DNA of 64,000 bases, from contig NZ_AP021974.1 in the NCBI RefSeq assembly GCF_014168815.1, positions 1-64,000 of the forward strand. The letters are read 5' to 3'. The translations under genes and the position numbers were made by a program. The DNA is from Klebsiella sp. WP3-W18-ESBL-02. GTDB taxonomy: Bacteria; Pseudomonadota; Gammaproteobacteria; Enterobacterales; Enterobacteriaceae. Under the pieces are notes generated by a model that made no database searches, was not told the DNA's origin, and saw nothing but the letters and a program-made list of their open reading frames with translations. Shown one piece after another: positions 43,329 to 52,318 of this stretch; the stretch's first letter is position 1, and each line of letters opens with the position of its first letter.

Positions 43329-44081
43329 ATGTACAAAGCATATAGTTTAAGAGTGGATGATGATGCTTTTGATGGTTATTTACGACATGGTGAAACCATA
43401 AAAAGAGCAAATAACCTTGCTGCTAAAAGTGGACTTGATGCATTTTTTGATGGTGACGGAAGTCTAGTTGCAACAAAAATAATGGAAGATTGGTTTCCAG
43501 AAATAAAAGCAAATGTATTTATCTCCCACTCACATAAAGATGAAGAACTAGCAATAAAACTAGCTGGATGGTTAAAAAATAGACTAGGTATTTCTTCGTT
43601 CATTGACTCTTGTGTTTGGGGGTATTCCCCAGAACTTTTGAAAAAGCTAGATACAAGATTCTGCCTTAAAGAAAGTGGGCACTATGACTATGACAAAAGA
43701 AACATCACAAATGGTCACGTGAATATGATCTTGGCGACTTCACTTACAAAAATGATTGATCAATGTGAGTGCATCATATTCTTGAATACTCCTAACTCAA
43801 TTTCATGCAAAGGATCTATTGAGAGTTATGGCACTGAATCTCCTTGGATATATGCGGAAATCGAAGCGACTAGATTACTTAGAGTAAACGAACCCAAAAG
43901 AGGAGTGCTTGTTAAAGCTTCTATGGAAGGGAGAGATTTCTCTATGGATGAATCTATATCAGTAAAGTATGACTTAAATTTAAAGCACCTGCATCTTCTG
44001 AGGGATAGACATATTCGCGCTTTGCATAATTGTGGCAGAACAGGAACAGATGCGTTAGACTTTCTGTATAGCTCTATTTGA
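43329..44081 (+). CDS. TIR-domain protein
   Basis: 250 residues. A unique N-terminal region (1-60) precedes a TIR domain beginning ANVFISHSHKDEELAIKLAG (box 1, FISHS). Later come IIFLNTPNSIS and SPWIYAEIEA, where W173 and E177 fit the SxWxxxE pattern holding the catalytic Glu of TIR NADases. Bacterial TIR proteins commonly act in antiviral systems by degrading NAD+ or making cADPR signals. ATG 43329 has AGGGAAAGG upstream. The gene is AT-rich compared with the leading region and is followed after 16 bases by a membrane protein gene. Confidence 0.85.
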   Translation: MYKAYSLRVDDDAFDGYLRHGETIKRANNLAAKSGLDAFFDGDGSLVATKIMEDWFPEIKANVFISHSHKDEELAIKLAGWLKNRLGISSFIDSCVWGYSPELLKKLDTRFCLKESGHYDYDKRNITNGHVNMILATSLTKMIDQCECIIFLNTPNSISCKGSIESYGTESPWIYAEIEATRLLRVNEPKRGVLVKASMEGRDFSMDESISVKYDLNLKHLHLLRDRHIRALHNCGRTGTDALDFLYSSI

Positions 44082-44363
44082 TTGATTTGGAGGTTCTATG
44101 GATGAAAAAATCGCGCACCTTGGTTTCATCCAAAGTGTTATAAACAGAATGGGTAGCAACAGCTTTATGATCAAAGGCTGGTGTGTTGCCTTGGTTGCCG
44201 CAATATTTGCGTTATCAGCTGATAAAGAAAACTCTGCCTTTGCATATCTAGCTCTTTTCCCTTTAGTTATTTTTTGGGGATTGGATACATTCTTCCTTCG
44301 TCAAGAAAAAATGTATAGAAAACTGTACGGTAAGTGTCAAGGTAGTTGGCACCCCCGGTTGAT

Positions 44364-45359
44364 TTAGGCTGCCTGTTTTTCCCGTTCTGGATTCAGCATT
44401 ACCTTGCCTACCGGATGCCAGTTTCGTGTTCTGCCAGACCAGCGTTCAGGCCGTTCCGCTTTTGCCTTTTTGTACACCTCATCCCGATTTTTCAGCAACA
44501 CACCGTCTTCTCCACGATGTCGCTGACCCGGCGTCACATACCTGATGCCGCTATGTCTGTGCATTTCGTTATACCACTGAGCAAAAACCTCTATCCATTC
44601 ACGCGCCTCCTCCAGCTTGCCGAACCCTGATGACGGCCACTGCGGGACATATTTCAGTGTCCGGAACAGCGACTCCACATACGCATTATCGTTACTCACT
44701 CCCGGCCGGCTGTGAGAGGGGGTTATCGCCAGCTCGTGTAGCTTCATTTGCAACGTCTGTGACTTCATCGCCGCGCCGTTGTCCGCATGCAGTACCGGCG
44801 GGTTTTGCCAGCATCCTTCCCGAAGGACCGTGCGTTGTATCAGGGCTGCCGCCTGCTCACCACTTTCAGTTTCATGCACTTCATATCCCACGATTTTTCG
44901 GCTGTAGAGGTCTTCCACCAGATACAGGTAAAACCAGCGCCCCTTTACGGTTGACGGAACCCATGTAATGTCCCATGTCCACACCTCATTCGGCCCGCTG
45001 GCCTGCCAACTCGTAGCCGGGGTGACTTTCTGCGCTGCCCGTTGCCGTCCCCGGCGATGCACCTCTCCATGACGACGCAGTACCCGGTAAAAGGTTGACT
45101 CGCTTGCCAGATAAATCCCCTTATCCGCCAACGCCGGTACGATTTGTGACGGGGGGAGGCTGGCGTAGTCTGGCTGATGGCACACTGCCAGTATCTGTTG
45201 CTCTTCTTGCTCACTTAACTGGTTCACCGGGGAGGGCCTGACCGTGCTGACACGCTTGTCTTCCCACGACGTTTGCCAGCGTCGCCACGTCCGTTCACTT
45301 AATCCCGCTTCCGTCAGCGCTATTGACAGCCGAGCTCCTGACGCCATCGCGTCCCGCAC
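44364..45359 (-). CDS. IS3-family OrfB, copy 2
   Basis: 331-residue DDE transposase, the same protein as in copy 1 at 28301-29296. Confidence 0.95.
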   Translation of the reverse strand: MRDAMASGARLSIALTEAGLSERTWRRWQTSWEDKRVSTVRPSPVNQLSEQEEQQILAVCHQPDYASLPPSQIVPALADKGIYLASESTFYRVLRRHGEVHRRGRQRAAQKVTPATSWQASGPNEVWTWDITWVPSTVKGRWFYLYLVEDLYSRKIVGYEVHETESGEQAAALIQRTVLREGCWQNPPVLHADNGAAMKSQTLQMKLHELAITPSHSRPGVSNDNAYVESLFRTLKYVPQWPSSGFGKLEEAREWIEVFAQWYNEMHRHSGIRYVTPGQRHRGEDGVLLKNRDEVYKKAKAERPERWSGRTRNWHPVGKVMLNPEREKQAA

Positions 45360-45394
45360 GTAACCGATAAGTGCCTGCCGCTCTGTTCCGGGCG

Positions 45395-45922
45395 TCAGTC
45401 GTCCTCGTCGGTTTCCCCGTAAAAATCCCGCAACTGCTTTCGCAGCACCAGTATCGCTGCCGCCTCCGCCAGCGCCTTTTCCTTACGAAGCAGTTCGCGT
45501 TTTAGTTGTTTAACTTCTTTCTGGCTTTGTTTGAGCGCCGCTTTGTCAGTGGGCGAAGACACCTGCAAAAAGCCTTGTTTCCACTGACTAATCTGTTCCA
45601 GGTAAAGCCCTTTTTTACGGCAGTATTGCGCGAGTTCTGTTTCGCTGAGTGTAGCTGTTTCGATAATCACAGCCAGCCGGGCTTCGGCTGACCATTGGTC
45701 TGTAGTTTTGTTTGCACCCGGCACCGGTATTCCCTCTGCTTTCGCCTTGTTACGCCAGTAATAAAGGGTAGCTTCCGATATCCCTTCCATCTGCGCAACT
45801 GCGGTGACGGTCATGTTGTAAGGCGGTAGTAATTTAGCCAGTGCAGCCGATTTACGTTCTGGTGAAATTCGTTTCACGATCTGTTCCCATCTTGTCATTA
45901 GTATTTTCGATGGGGGTGACAA
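45395..45922 (-). CDS. IS3-family OrfA, copy 2
   Basis: 175-residue helix-turn-helix plus coiled-coil protein, the same as in copy 1 at 29332-29859. Confidence 0.93.
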   Translation of the reverse strand: MSPPSKILMTRWEQIVKRISPERKSAALAKLLPPYNMTVTAVAQMEGISEATLYYWRNKAKAEGIPVPGANKTTDQWSAEARLAVIIETATLSETELAQYCRKKGLYLEQISQWKQGFLQVSSPTDKAALKQSQKEVKQLKRELLRKEKALAEAAAILVLRKQLRDFYGETDEDD

Positions 45923-46129
45923 CTATCCTGACAGAGGGGGTGTACGAAGAAGTCGCAAATGGAAATGTAAAAAGTGAAGGATTTACAATGAATTCTTCAG
46001 TCTATAGCAAAGATATTGGTTGCTATTTAGACGCGGCATTTTCTAAAACAATGCTTCCATTTTACGGGAGCATGATTCTAATGATCTTTATTTTCATGTG
46101 GAAAGTTTTAGATTTATTCAAGTAATAAG

Positions 46130-46150
46130 AAAGCACCTTCGGGTGCTTTG
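46130..46150 (+). terminator. terminator right of TIR cassette
   Basis: AAAGCACC-ttc-GGGTGCTTTG directly after the stop of the split membrane-protein gene. It ends the TIR operon. Confidence 0.7.
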
Positions 46151-46505
46151 ACCTACCCCCGTAGATTAACATGCACCAATTCTAATAATCATTTACCAAC
46201 ATCAGCTAAGTACTGTAAGTTCAGCCGATGGATGCAACACGCTTATATCTGTCACAAATAATCGTTTCTGTTCCGGTATGTAGTTAATCCGCGCTCTTCG
46301 TTTCATGCCCCCATAGGATTGGATTGCATCACCCCATTGAACTCGCAACAAAAGCGGACGTTAGCCATATTAAATAATTCATAATATGAAGCCAGATACA
46401 GATATGTAAAACCATTACTATTAACACTGACATTGTTGACTAAATTACGCATTATATTAAAATGTGTTATTTATTAACATATTAGAAATTTTATAAAGGG
46501 CACAT
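46151..46505 (+). promoter_or_regulatory. AT-rich intergenic region with putative promoter
   Basis: No gene in this 355-base stretch. A candidate promoter, TTGACT then 16 bases then TAAAAT (about 46436-46463), precedes the gene at 46506, which has AAAGGG 6 bases before its ATG. Confidence 0.45.
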
Positions 46506-47165
46506 ATGATAAACAAAATTCAAGGTATGAACAACACGACTTATAGACATTTATTTGAAGATGCAAAAATATTCACTATTGAGAAACAGTTTTCTTTAGA
46601 TTCATATCCCATGAATGATTGCGAAGCGAATGTTTCAGATTTAATTGAAGAGCTTTCTGGTTTGTTTTTTGAGTACACTAAGAATTACCTTAATCATAAT
46701 TTCAACCCAATAATTAAATTTGGCGGGGACTGTGCAAATGTTCACCTTCAAATTCTTTGCTTTATAAATGAGTATTACCGTTCTATTTCTGCCAATATAA
46801 CAATTGGCGAGGTTCTATTATCAGAACAATTGGGATTTAAGTTTAATCAGGATAGATGTATCGAATGGCTTGAACATGGGAGCCCTCCAATATTTGACAG
46901 CCATGCATGGATAACCATCAACAATGACTATATTTTGGATTGTACCATCGGCACATATATCAATACACGAATTGACCCTGACTCAGCAACAAATAAATCG
47001 GAAGAATTATACGGTGGTTTGATTTTTGGTCATGCAGATAACCTTCAGCACATTGCTTTCAGCAACTTAAAAGGTAAAACGCCTCAAGAATATCTTAAAA
47101 TAAAATATACTCCCGTCATTATTGGCAAGTCGGCACTATATATGTTGGCTCCTGGACATACTTAA
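46506..47165 (+). CDS. unknown protein with Cys-His-Asp pattern
   Basis: 219 residues, AT-rich codons. C76 in GGDCANVHLQILC starts a predicted helix, H133 is in DSHAWITI, and D145 is in DYILDCTIG. Cys at a helix start, then HAW on a strand, then Asp is the order of transglutaminase-like/papain-fold enzymes. So a cysteine peptidase or transferase fold is suggested, not proven. No signal peptide. It lies alone between terminators, next to the TIR cassette, in an island of low GC. Confidence 0.6.
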   Translation: MINKIQGMNNTTYRHLFEDAKIFTIEKQFSLDSYPMNDCEANVSDLIEELSGLFFEYTKNYLNHNFNPIIKFGGDCANVHLQILCFINEYYRSISANITIGEVLLSEQLGFKFNQDRCIEWLEHGSPPIFDSHAWITINNDYILDCTIGTYINTRIDPDSATNKSEELYGGLIFGHADNLQHIAFSNLKGKTPQEYLKIKYTPVIIGKSALYMLAPGHT

Positions 47166-47257
47166 TCCCTACATGGGCCCTAATATGTTCACTAAGATAA
47201 AAAACTTGAGCTATGTTGTGTTGCTGAGGACTTAAAGTTCTGCTCTGTAAGTAAGAA

Positions 47258-47285
47258 AGGCCCGCTGATTAAGCAGGCCTTTCAT
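47258..47285. terminator. bidirectional terminator
   Basis: GAAAGGCC-cgctgattaagca-GGCCTTTC with inner CGCTG..CAG pairing lies between the convergent genes ending at 47165 and 47305. Confidence 0.65.
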
Positions 47286-47304
47286 GTCGACGTACGGCCT
47301 TAAC

Positions 47305-47553
47305 TTATTTCTTGGCATAATCTACCAGAAAGTTACCGATAAAAATGCAAGCCAGAAACATTAACTGGAACATGATGATTATTGACAGATGAACGTGGTC
47401 CATGATCAACAAAGGGAATATGGTCAGTGTTGAACCTAAAAAGAACCAGCTACCGATTTTCTTTATATTCTCTGGCCATAAGTGTTGTGGCACCTGCTTC
47501 CGACGGAGATAGGACACAACAACTTTTAGAATCCATTGTTTTGGTTTGAGCAT
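47305..47553 (-). CDS. small membrane protein downstream of parR-like gene
   Basis: About 82 residues with two transmembrane helices (GSWFFLGSTLTIFPLLIMD; LSIIIMFQLMFLACIFIGNF). ATG at 47553, or GTG at 47562 that overlaps the upstream stop. It may be the third gene of the partition operon, but its function is unknown. Confidence 0.55.
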   Translation of the reverse strand: MLKPKQWILKVVVSYLRRKQVPQHLWPENIKKIGSWFFLGSTLTIFPLLIMDHVHLSIIIMFQLMFLACIFIGNFLVDYAKK

Positions 47554-47562
47554 GGATCGCAC

Positions 47563-48213
47563 TCAAAAGATTTTTTTCATGTTTTCTTTGACTGTGTTTC
47601 CACCAGATGCAGGTTTCTGTTCAGAGGACTTACCTCCGTTCGCCACTGCCGGTATATCTTTCAGCGTGCTTAAGCCCAGCATCTTATCTGTCAGCAACTG
47701 TAGTTCCTGAATGGAAACGGGCGGTTCAGGCATACTCGATAACAACTTCACAAATCTTGCATCGAGGTCGTGTATCGCGCAGCCGGCAATCACCAGTTCT
47801 CTCAACAGTGAATTACGTCTACGCGTCGACACTTCACCTAGAATGCTCATCAGTAACCCGGCGTTTACATCGTCGTTAATCTTCAGTGAAAAACGCCGGC
47901 GTTCTGACGATCTGGAGAGTTTATCCGGCACCCAGGGATAGGTTTCCTGATCCGTGGTTTTTAAGAGCTCTCCTTCACCTGATAACAGTGCCAACAGACC
48001 GGCAAAAAGCCCCACCTGCATCTGACCGGCAAACAAAGATGTCAGCACGGACGGAAGGCGCATATCTATCCGATACATAATGGCCCCGGAAATCGCCGCT
48101 GCGCGGAGAAACTCACCGCGCAGAGGTTGTGATGTCCGTTCAATAGTCGCCTGAGCCCGCATATCTGTGGGGTCATCATGGTAAAGGTAAATAGAAAAGT
48201 TGCCTGCAGGCAC
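47563..48213 (-). CDS. ParR/StbB-like partition adaptor
   Basis: 216 residues starting at a GTG (48213) with GAGG upstream, two bases after the parM stop. Predicted all-helical with two similar segments (RRFSLKINDDVNAGLLMSIL and an N-terminal FSIYLYHDDPTDMRAQATIE) that look like ribbon-helix-helix units. Position after a ParM homologue identifies the centromere-binding adaptor, which is usually poorly conserved. It is longer than R1 ParR (117). Confidence 0.68.
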   Translation of the reverse strand: MPAGNFSIYLYHDDPTDMRAQATIERTSQPLRGEFLRAAAISGAIMYRIDMRLPSVLTSLFAGQMQVGLFAGLLALLSGEGELLKTTDQETYPWVPDKLSRSSERRRFSLKINDDVNAGLLMSILGEVSTRRRNSLLRELVIAGCAIHDLDARFVKLLSSMPEPPVSIQELQLLTDKMLGLSTLKDIPAVANGGKSSEQKPASGGNTVKENMKKIF

Positions 48214-48215
48214 GA

Positions 48216-49187
48216 TTAATCCTCTTTCTGGAAGAGAGCAATTTCGCGCGCCAGGGCCAACTGAGGTTCAGAGATAACTTCTACGCGCTCTTTCGCCAGT
48301 GGCCATGCGCTCCGAATAGCATTTTCAATCAGTGTTGCACCGCCGCCAGTCAGCAGCACGCGGTTAACGTTGCGGAAGTTAGTCAGTTCACTAACGATAC
48401 GAACTCCCAGCGATTCGATTGCTTCTTCAATTTTGTCAACGACATAGTCAATTCTTGAAGCATCATTAATGATGCTGTTAAGAAATGCACGATCTTTTCT
48501 GCTGCGGATAACCTTATCAGCAATGAGCGGGCTGGTTTCAGTATCTGCAGTACGCAATGCCGCTTGAGCTGCACGGGTGACCTGAGATACGCCAATCGAT
48601 GGATTACCATGAATTGCGCTGATATCTTCAAATTTACCCACTATCACACCGGCATCAAGCGTTGTTCCACCAAGATCGATAATCAGCGTTGTTTCGCCAG
48701 CACCGGGTTGAATCTCTGACAGGCGGCTGAACGCTGCAGGTAGAGACTCCGGCATAACTATGACATCACGAACCGTAAACACTTCCCCCTTATTCAGGGA
48801 AATACTACGCAGCAGATTAGCTTTTTTGCGCGCAATATTATCTTCGTTCTTCTGACAGTCCTGATCATAGTATTCGCTGAGTGGCAGCGTCACTGTCAGC
48901 ATCACATCCTGCGGTTGTAGCCCACAGTTCAGCAGCGCGTGATGTACCGCCAGCAGATTCAAATCACCATATTGATATTCGACATTGGTAGTCGACACGG
49001 CATCGCGGCTAACGCTATCCCATGAATATTTCATTGTGCCAATCAGGTAGTTAAACGCCCCTCCGAAATCAGCCACTTTCCAGCCATGTCGGAATGAGTT
49101 TGGTGATACCACGGTTTTCATCTCACCATCTTCAAACCATGCCAGCTTAACGTTTGTAGAACCATCATCGCAGTAAACATTCATCAT
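48216..49187 (-). CDS. parM: ParM/StbA actin-like segregation ATPase
   Basis: 323 residues with the R1 ParM signatures: N-terminal phosphate loop DDGSTNVKLAWFEDG, VSPNSFRHGW, LLIIDLGGTTLDAGVI-type phosphate 2 motif (LIIDLGGTTLDAG), and VLLTGGGATLIENAI adenosine motif. ParM filaments push plasmid copies apart. The double Met start at 49187/49184 has AAAGGG upstream. It replaces the sopABC system expected beside a RepFIA replicon. Confidence 0.92.
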   Translation of the reverse strand: MMNVYCDDGSTNVKLAWFEDGEMKTVVSPNSFRHGWKVADFGGAFNYLIGTMKYSWDSVSRDAVSTTNVEYQYGDLNLLAVHHALLNCGLQPQDVMLTVTLPLSEYYDQDCQKNEDNIARKKANLLRSISLNKGEVFTVRDVIVMPESLPAAFSRLSEIQPGAGETTLIIDLGGTTLDAGVIVGKFEDISAIHGNPSIGVSQVTRAAQAALRTADTETSPLIADKVIRSRKDRAFLNSIINDASRIDYVVDKIEEAIESLGVRIVSELTNFRNVNRVLLTGGGATLIENAIRSAWPLAKERVEVISEPQLALAREIALFQKED

Positions 49188-49202
49188 TTTGAACCCTTTG
49201 TT

Positions 49203-49335
49203 TTGCTCAATTTGAGCATAACAATACACCACATACAGATTAGGTCAACTTATTTAGCTCAGATTGAGTAGAACAAAAAGCCATTAACGACAAAAACACC
49301 ATTTGAAGGTGATTTATTTTTCTCAATTTGAGCAA
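49203..49335 (-). promoter_or_regulatory. parC-like centromere/operator repeats
   Basis: Three palindromic repeats lie upstream of parM: TTGCTCAATTTGAGCA (49203-49218), GCTCAGATTGAGT (49257-49269) and CTCAATTTGAGCAA (49322-49335). Spacing is 54 and 65 bases. This is the expected place and form of ParR sites that act as both centromere and operator. Confidence 0.65.
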
Positions 49336-49371
49336 CTTACGGTGCGATTGATTTTTGGTTTGTCGCTTATA

Positions 49372-49391
49372 TACTGTATATAAATACAGTT
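49372..49391 (+). promoter_or_regulatory. LexA box
   Basis: TACTGTATATAAATACAGTT matches the LexA consensus (CTG-N10-CAG) and lies 20 bases upstream of the umuD-like start. SOS induction is expected. Confidence 0.88.
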
Positions 49392-49411
49392 GTTTTTTTT
49401 TGAGGTTGAAC

Positions 49412-49840
49412 ATGTTGCTCATTATCACGCCGGTTGCAAATCCAGCACGCCAGACAAGCCCCCTATTCATTGAACGATGCCCTGCCGGTTTTCCCAGCCC
49501 AGCGGCTGATTACACCGAGTCAGAGCTGGACCTTAATGAGTACTGTATTCGTCATCCCAGCGCGACTTACTTTGTGCGCGCCCTTGGGGACTCCATGACT
49601 GAGCTTGGTCTACACAGTGGGGATCTGATGATCGTGGATAAATCTGAACGTGCTGAACACGGTGACATCGTCATCGCAGAAGTGGATGGAGAATTCACGG
49701 TGAAGCAGCTGCTCTTAAGACCTCGTTTAGCTCTGCACCCCATGAATGCGGCGTATCCCACCCTATACCCTGATCCTGACCAGCTGCAGATATTCGGCGT
49801 CGTTACCGCATTCATCCACAAAACCAGAGAAACAAATTGA
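49412..49840 (+). CDS. UmuD/MucA-like SOS mutagenesis protein
   Basis: 142 residues. Self-cleavage site Ala-Gly in CPAGFPSPAADY, nucleophile Ser in ALGDSMTELG, and Lys in FTVKQLLL, the Ser-Lys dyad of UmuD-type peptidases. After RecA-stimulated cleavage it forms the accessory subunit of Pol V. ATG 49412 with TGAGG upstream; the stop overlaps umuC (TGATG). Confidence 0.92.
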   Translation: MLLIITPVANPARQTSPLFIERCPAGFPSPAADYTESELDLNEYCIRHPSATYFVRALGDSMTELGLHSGDLMIVDKSERAEHGDIVIAEVDGEFTVKQLLLRPRLALHPMNAAYPTLYPDPDQLQIFGVVTAFIHKTRETN

Positions 49841-51117
49841 TGTCCTCGATGTTCGCACTGGCGGATGTGAATAGCTTCTATGCCTCCTGTGAAGGCGTTT
49901 TCAGGCCAGACCTGCGTGGTAAGCCTATTTGCGTGCTGGCTAACAACGACGGTGTGGTGATAGCCAGGAACGGGCCTGCGAAGAAATTGGGTATAAAGAT
50001 GGGCACTCCGTGGTTCCAGCTAAAAAGCATGCATTTCAGTGAGAAAATACACGTTTTTTCAAGTAATTATGAACTTTATGCAAGTCTATCTAATCGAGTC
50101 ATGGCGAGAATTGAGGAGATGGCGATACGCGCTGAACAGTACTCAATCGACGAATGCTTTCTTACGCTGGAGGGACTGGAGAGCTGTATCAGCTACGAAG
50201 ATTATGGGCGAAAACTGCGGGAACACGTTCTTAACGGAACGGGGCTAACCATCGGTGTGGGTGGCGGCATTAGCAAGACTTTAGCAAAATCGGCTCAGTG
50301 GGCCTCTAAAGAGTGGCCACAATTCGGCGGTGTATTGATGCTTGGCCCCGGTGACTGGCGGAGAACAGAAAAGTTATTATCACTGCAGCCTGTCAGTGAA
50401 GTCTGGGGGGTTGGCAGCCGTATTTCTAAAAAGCTGGCCACAATGGGGATCACTACTGCACTGCAGCTGGCGCGGGCAAATCCTGTTTTTATCCGGCGTA
50501 ATTTCAATGTGGTACTAGAGAGAACTGTCCGGGAGCTGAATGGGGAGTCCTGTATCGCTCTGGAAGACGCTCCAGCACCGAAACAGCAGATTGTATGCAG
50601 CAGGTCATTCGGAGAGCGTATAACGACGTATGAGGCGATGAGACAGGCTGTTTGCCAGTATGCTGAACGAGCAGCGGAAAAATTGCGTGGCGAACGGCAG
50701 TATTGTCGCCAAGTAGCTGTTTTTATCAAAACATCTCCGTTTGCCGCCGAGCCTTACTACGGGAACGTGGCCAGCGAGAAGCTGATGGCACCAACCAGAG
50801 ACACCCGCGATATCATTACAGCCGCAGTTAAATCTCTCGATCGCATTTGGACCGATGGGCATCGATATGCGCGCGCAGGTGTCATGCTCAATGATTTTAC
50901 GCCGACTGGCGTTGCGCAGTTGAACTTGTTCGACGATGTGCAACCTCATGCCCGAAGTGACCAACTGATGCAGGTGCTTGATAAAATCAATAACTCCGGT
51001 ACCGGAAAGGTCTGGTTTGCTGGTCGTGGAATTGCGCCTGAATGGCAGATGAAACGCGAGCTTTTGTCACCTGCGTACACAACCCGGTGGAGCGATATAC
51101 CAGTAGCCAGGCTGTAA
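49840..51117 (+). CDS. UmuC/MucB-like translesion DNA polymerase
   Basis: 425 residues, Y-family polymerase: ALADVNSFYASCE (first metal Asp), SIDECFLTL (catalytic Asp-Glu), a helix-hairpin-helix around WGVGSRISKKLATMG, and a little-finger domain. A putative clamp-binding motif, QLNLFDD, is near residue 359. Full length. Plasmid-borne pol V genes increase SOS mutagenesis and damage tolerance of the host. Confidence 0.95.
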   Translation: MSSMFALADVNSFYASCEGVFRPDLRGKPICVLANNDGVVIARNGPAKKLGIKMGTPWFQLKSMHFSEKIHVFSSNYELYASLSNRVMARIEEMAIRAEQYSIDECFLTLEGLESCISYEDYGRKLREHVLNGTGLTIGVGGGISKTLAKSAQWASKEWPQFGGVLMLGPGDWRRTEKLLSLQPVSEVWGVGSRISKKLATMGITTALQLARANPVFIRRNFNVVLERTVRELNGESCIALEDAPAPKQQIVCSRSFGERITTYEAMRQAVCQYAERAAEKLRGERQYCRQVAVFIKTSPFAAEPYYGNVASEKLMAPTRDTRDIITAAVKSLDRIWTDGHRYARAGVMLNDFTPTGVAQLNLFDDVQPHARSDQLMQVLDKINNSGTGKVWFAGRGIAPEWQMKRELLSPAYTTRWSDIPVARL

Positions 51118-51263
51118 AACATTCTTGCCCTTAGAGAACGCCGGTAGTGCTCGCCGCAGTCTCACGTCCCGAGCGTAGCGAGTTAGTGAGCGAGGAAGCA
51201 CCAAGGCACCAGTGCCAACATGAACCACTTAACGCACCGATACTGTCAGAGAGGTTTGCTGAG

Positions 51264-51565
51264 TTATCCACATATCCACCTGATATTTTTATAAGATCTT
51301 TTTTAAATATGTTTTTAGATCTTCTTTTTAGAGGTCGCTCCAGCCCTTTAAATATGCGGCTTTCAGCCCTGTTGATGTGACAAATCACCCTTTCACTGTG
51401 ACGATTTGCCCTCAGAACGGCCCTTTTTTCGTGACAATCTGCCCTCAACCCTGTGACAAATTGCCCTCAGGATCTGCGTAAAATCACAGAGTTATCCCAA
51501 TCAGTTGACACTTCCGCTCACACTGTGACAGGATTGAATCCTGTCACATAAATCATGGTCAGGTC
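51264..51565 (+). other. ori2: RepFIA-type origin (ori2) with iterons and repE operator
   Basis: A DnaA box, TTATCCACA (51264-51272), is followed by an AT-rich stretch. Four direct repeats of TGTGACAAATTGCCCTCAG type start at 51376, 51397, 51430 and 51452. A perfect inverted repeat, TGTGACAGGATTgAATCCTGTCACA (51524-51548), precedes repE. Monomeric RepE binds the direct repeats to initiate and dimeric RepE binds the inverted repeat to repress itself, as in F. The sequence from 51118 to 51263 holds no gene. Confidence 0.9.
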
Positions 51566-52318
51566 ATGACGGATATTGCGCTGATAAATCAAAAAAACCG
51601 GAAGAACAGCCCCCGTATTGTTCAGTCGAATGAACTTACTGAAGCTGCCTACAGCCTTTCTCGCGATCAGAAGCGGATGCTGTATCTGTTTGTTAATCAG
51701 ATAAGAAAATCTGACGGCACACTGCAGGAACATGATGGTATTTGCGAGATTCAGGTAGCCCATTACGCCGCTACGTTTGGCCTGACTTCAGCTGAAGCTA
51801 GTAAGGATATACGGCAGGCTCTGAAAGGCTTCAGTGGCAAAGAGGTTGTATTTTACCGACCAGAAGAGGATGCCGCTGGCGAGAAGGGTTACGAGTCTTT
51901 TCCTTGGTTTATTAAACGCGCTCATAGCCCATCTCGCGGCACCTACAGTGTGCATATAAACCCATACCTCATCCCCTTCTTCATCGGCTTGCAGAGCCGT
52001 TTTACACAGTTCAGGCTCAGTGAAACGAAGGAGATCACCAATCCGTACGCAATGAGGCTGTACGAATCCTTATGCCAGTACCGTAAACCTGATGGTTCTG
52101 GCGTGGTATCACTCGGTATCGATTGGATCATGGAGCGTTATCAGTTGCCGCAGAGCTACCAGCGCATGCCCGATTTTCGTCGCCGTTTCCTGCAAGCCAG
52201 CGTCGACGAAATCAATAGCCGCACGCCTATGCGATTATCCTATATTGAAAAAAAGAAAGGCAGACAGACTACTCACATTGTATTTACTTTCAATGATATA
52301 GCCTCAAATGCAGCTTGA
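51566..52318 (+). CDS. repE: RepE replication initiator (RepFIA/IncFIA type)
   Basis: 250 residues very similar to F RepE throughout: RKNSPRIVQSNELTEAAYSL at the start, then winged-helix domains with EEDAAGEKGYESFPWFIKRA and MPDFRRRFLQASVDEINSRT. It initiates at the adjacent iterons with DnaA and DnaK-system monomerisation. Differences from F are concentrated at both termini, so this is an IncFIA-like variant. Confidence 0.96.
   Translation: MTDIALINQKNRKNSPRIVQSNELTEAAYSLSRDQKRMLYLFVNQIRKSDGTLQEHDGICEIQVAHYAATFGLTSAEASKDIRQALKGFSGKEVVFYRPEEDAAGEKGYESFPWFIKRAHSPSRGTYSVHINPYLIPFFIGLQSRFTQFRLSETKEITNPYAMRLYESLCQYRKPDGSGVVSLGIDWIMERYQLPQSYQRMPDFRRRFLQASVDEINSRTPMRLSYIEKKKGRQTTHIVFTFNDIASNAA

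Larger units (their letters stand above)
44328..45940 (-). mobile_element. IS3-family element, copy 2
   Basis: 1613 bp, identical as far as I can read to copies 1 and 3. Duplication TGTA at 44324-44327 and 45941-45944. It interrupts the membrane-protein gene of the TIR cassette. Confidence 0.93.
44098..46125 (+). pseudogene. small membrane protein paired with TIR, split by IS3-family copy 2
   Basis: The 5' part (44098-44327) encodes MDEKIAHLGFIQSVINRMGS, a helix WCVALVAAIFALSA and FAYLALFPLVIFWGLDTFFL. The 3' part (45945-46125) encodes EEVANGNVKSEGF and a third helix, SMILMIFIFMWKVL. Removing the IS and one TGTA copy restores a 136-residue frame. It starts 16 bases after the TIR stop, so the two form an operon. 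A TIR sensor or enzyme plus membrane effector is a plausible abortive-infection design, but this is inference; I cannot name the family with certainty. Confidence 0.8.

Noticed and set aside
49240..49470. 76-residue minus-strand ORF overlapping parC repeats and the LexA box
   Set aside because: It crosses both regulatory sites and the umuD start; it has no coding character.
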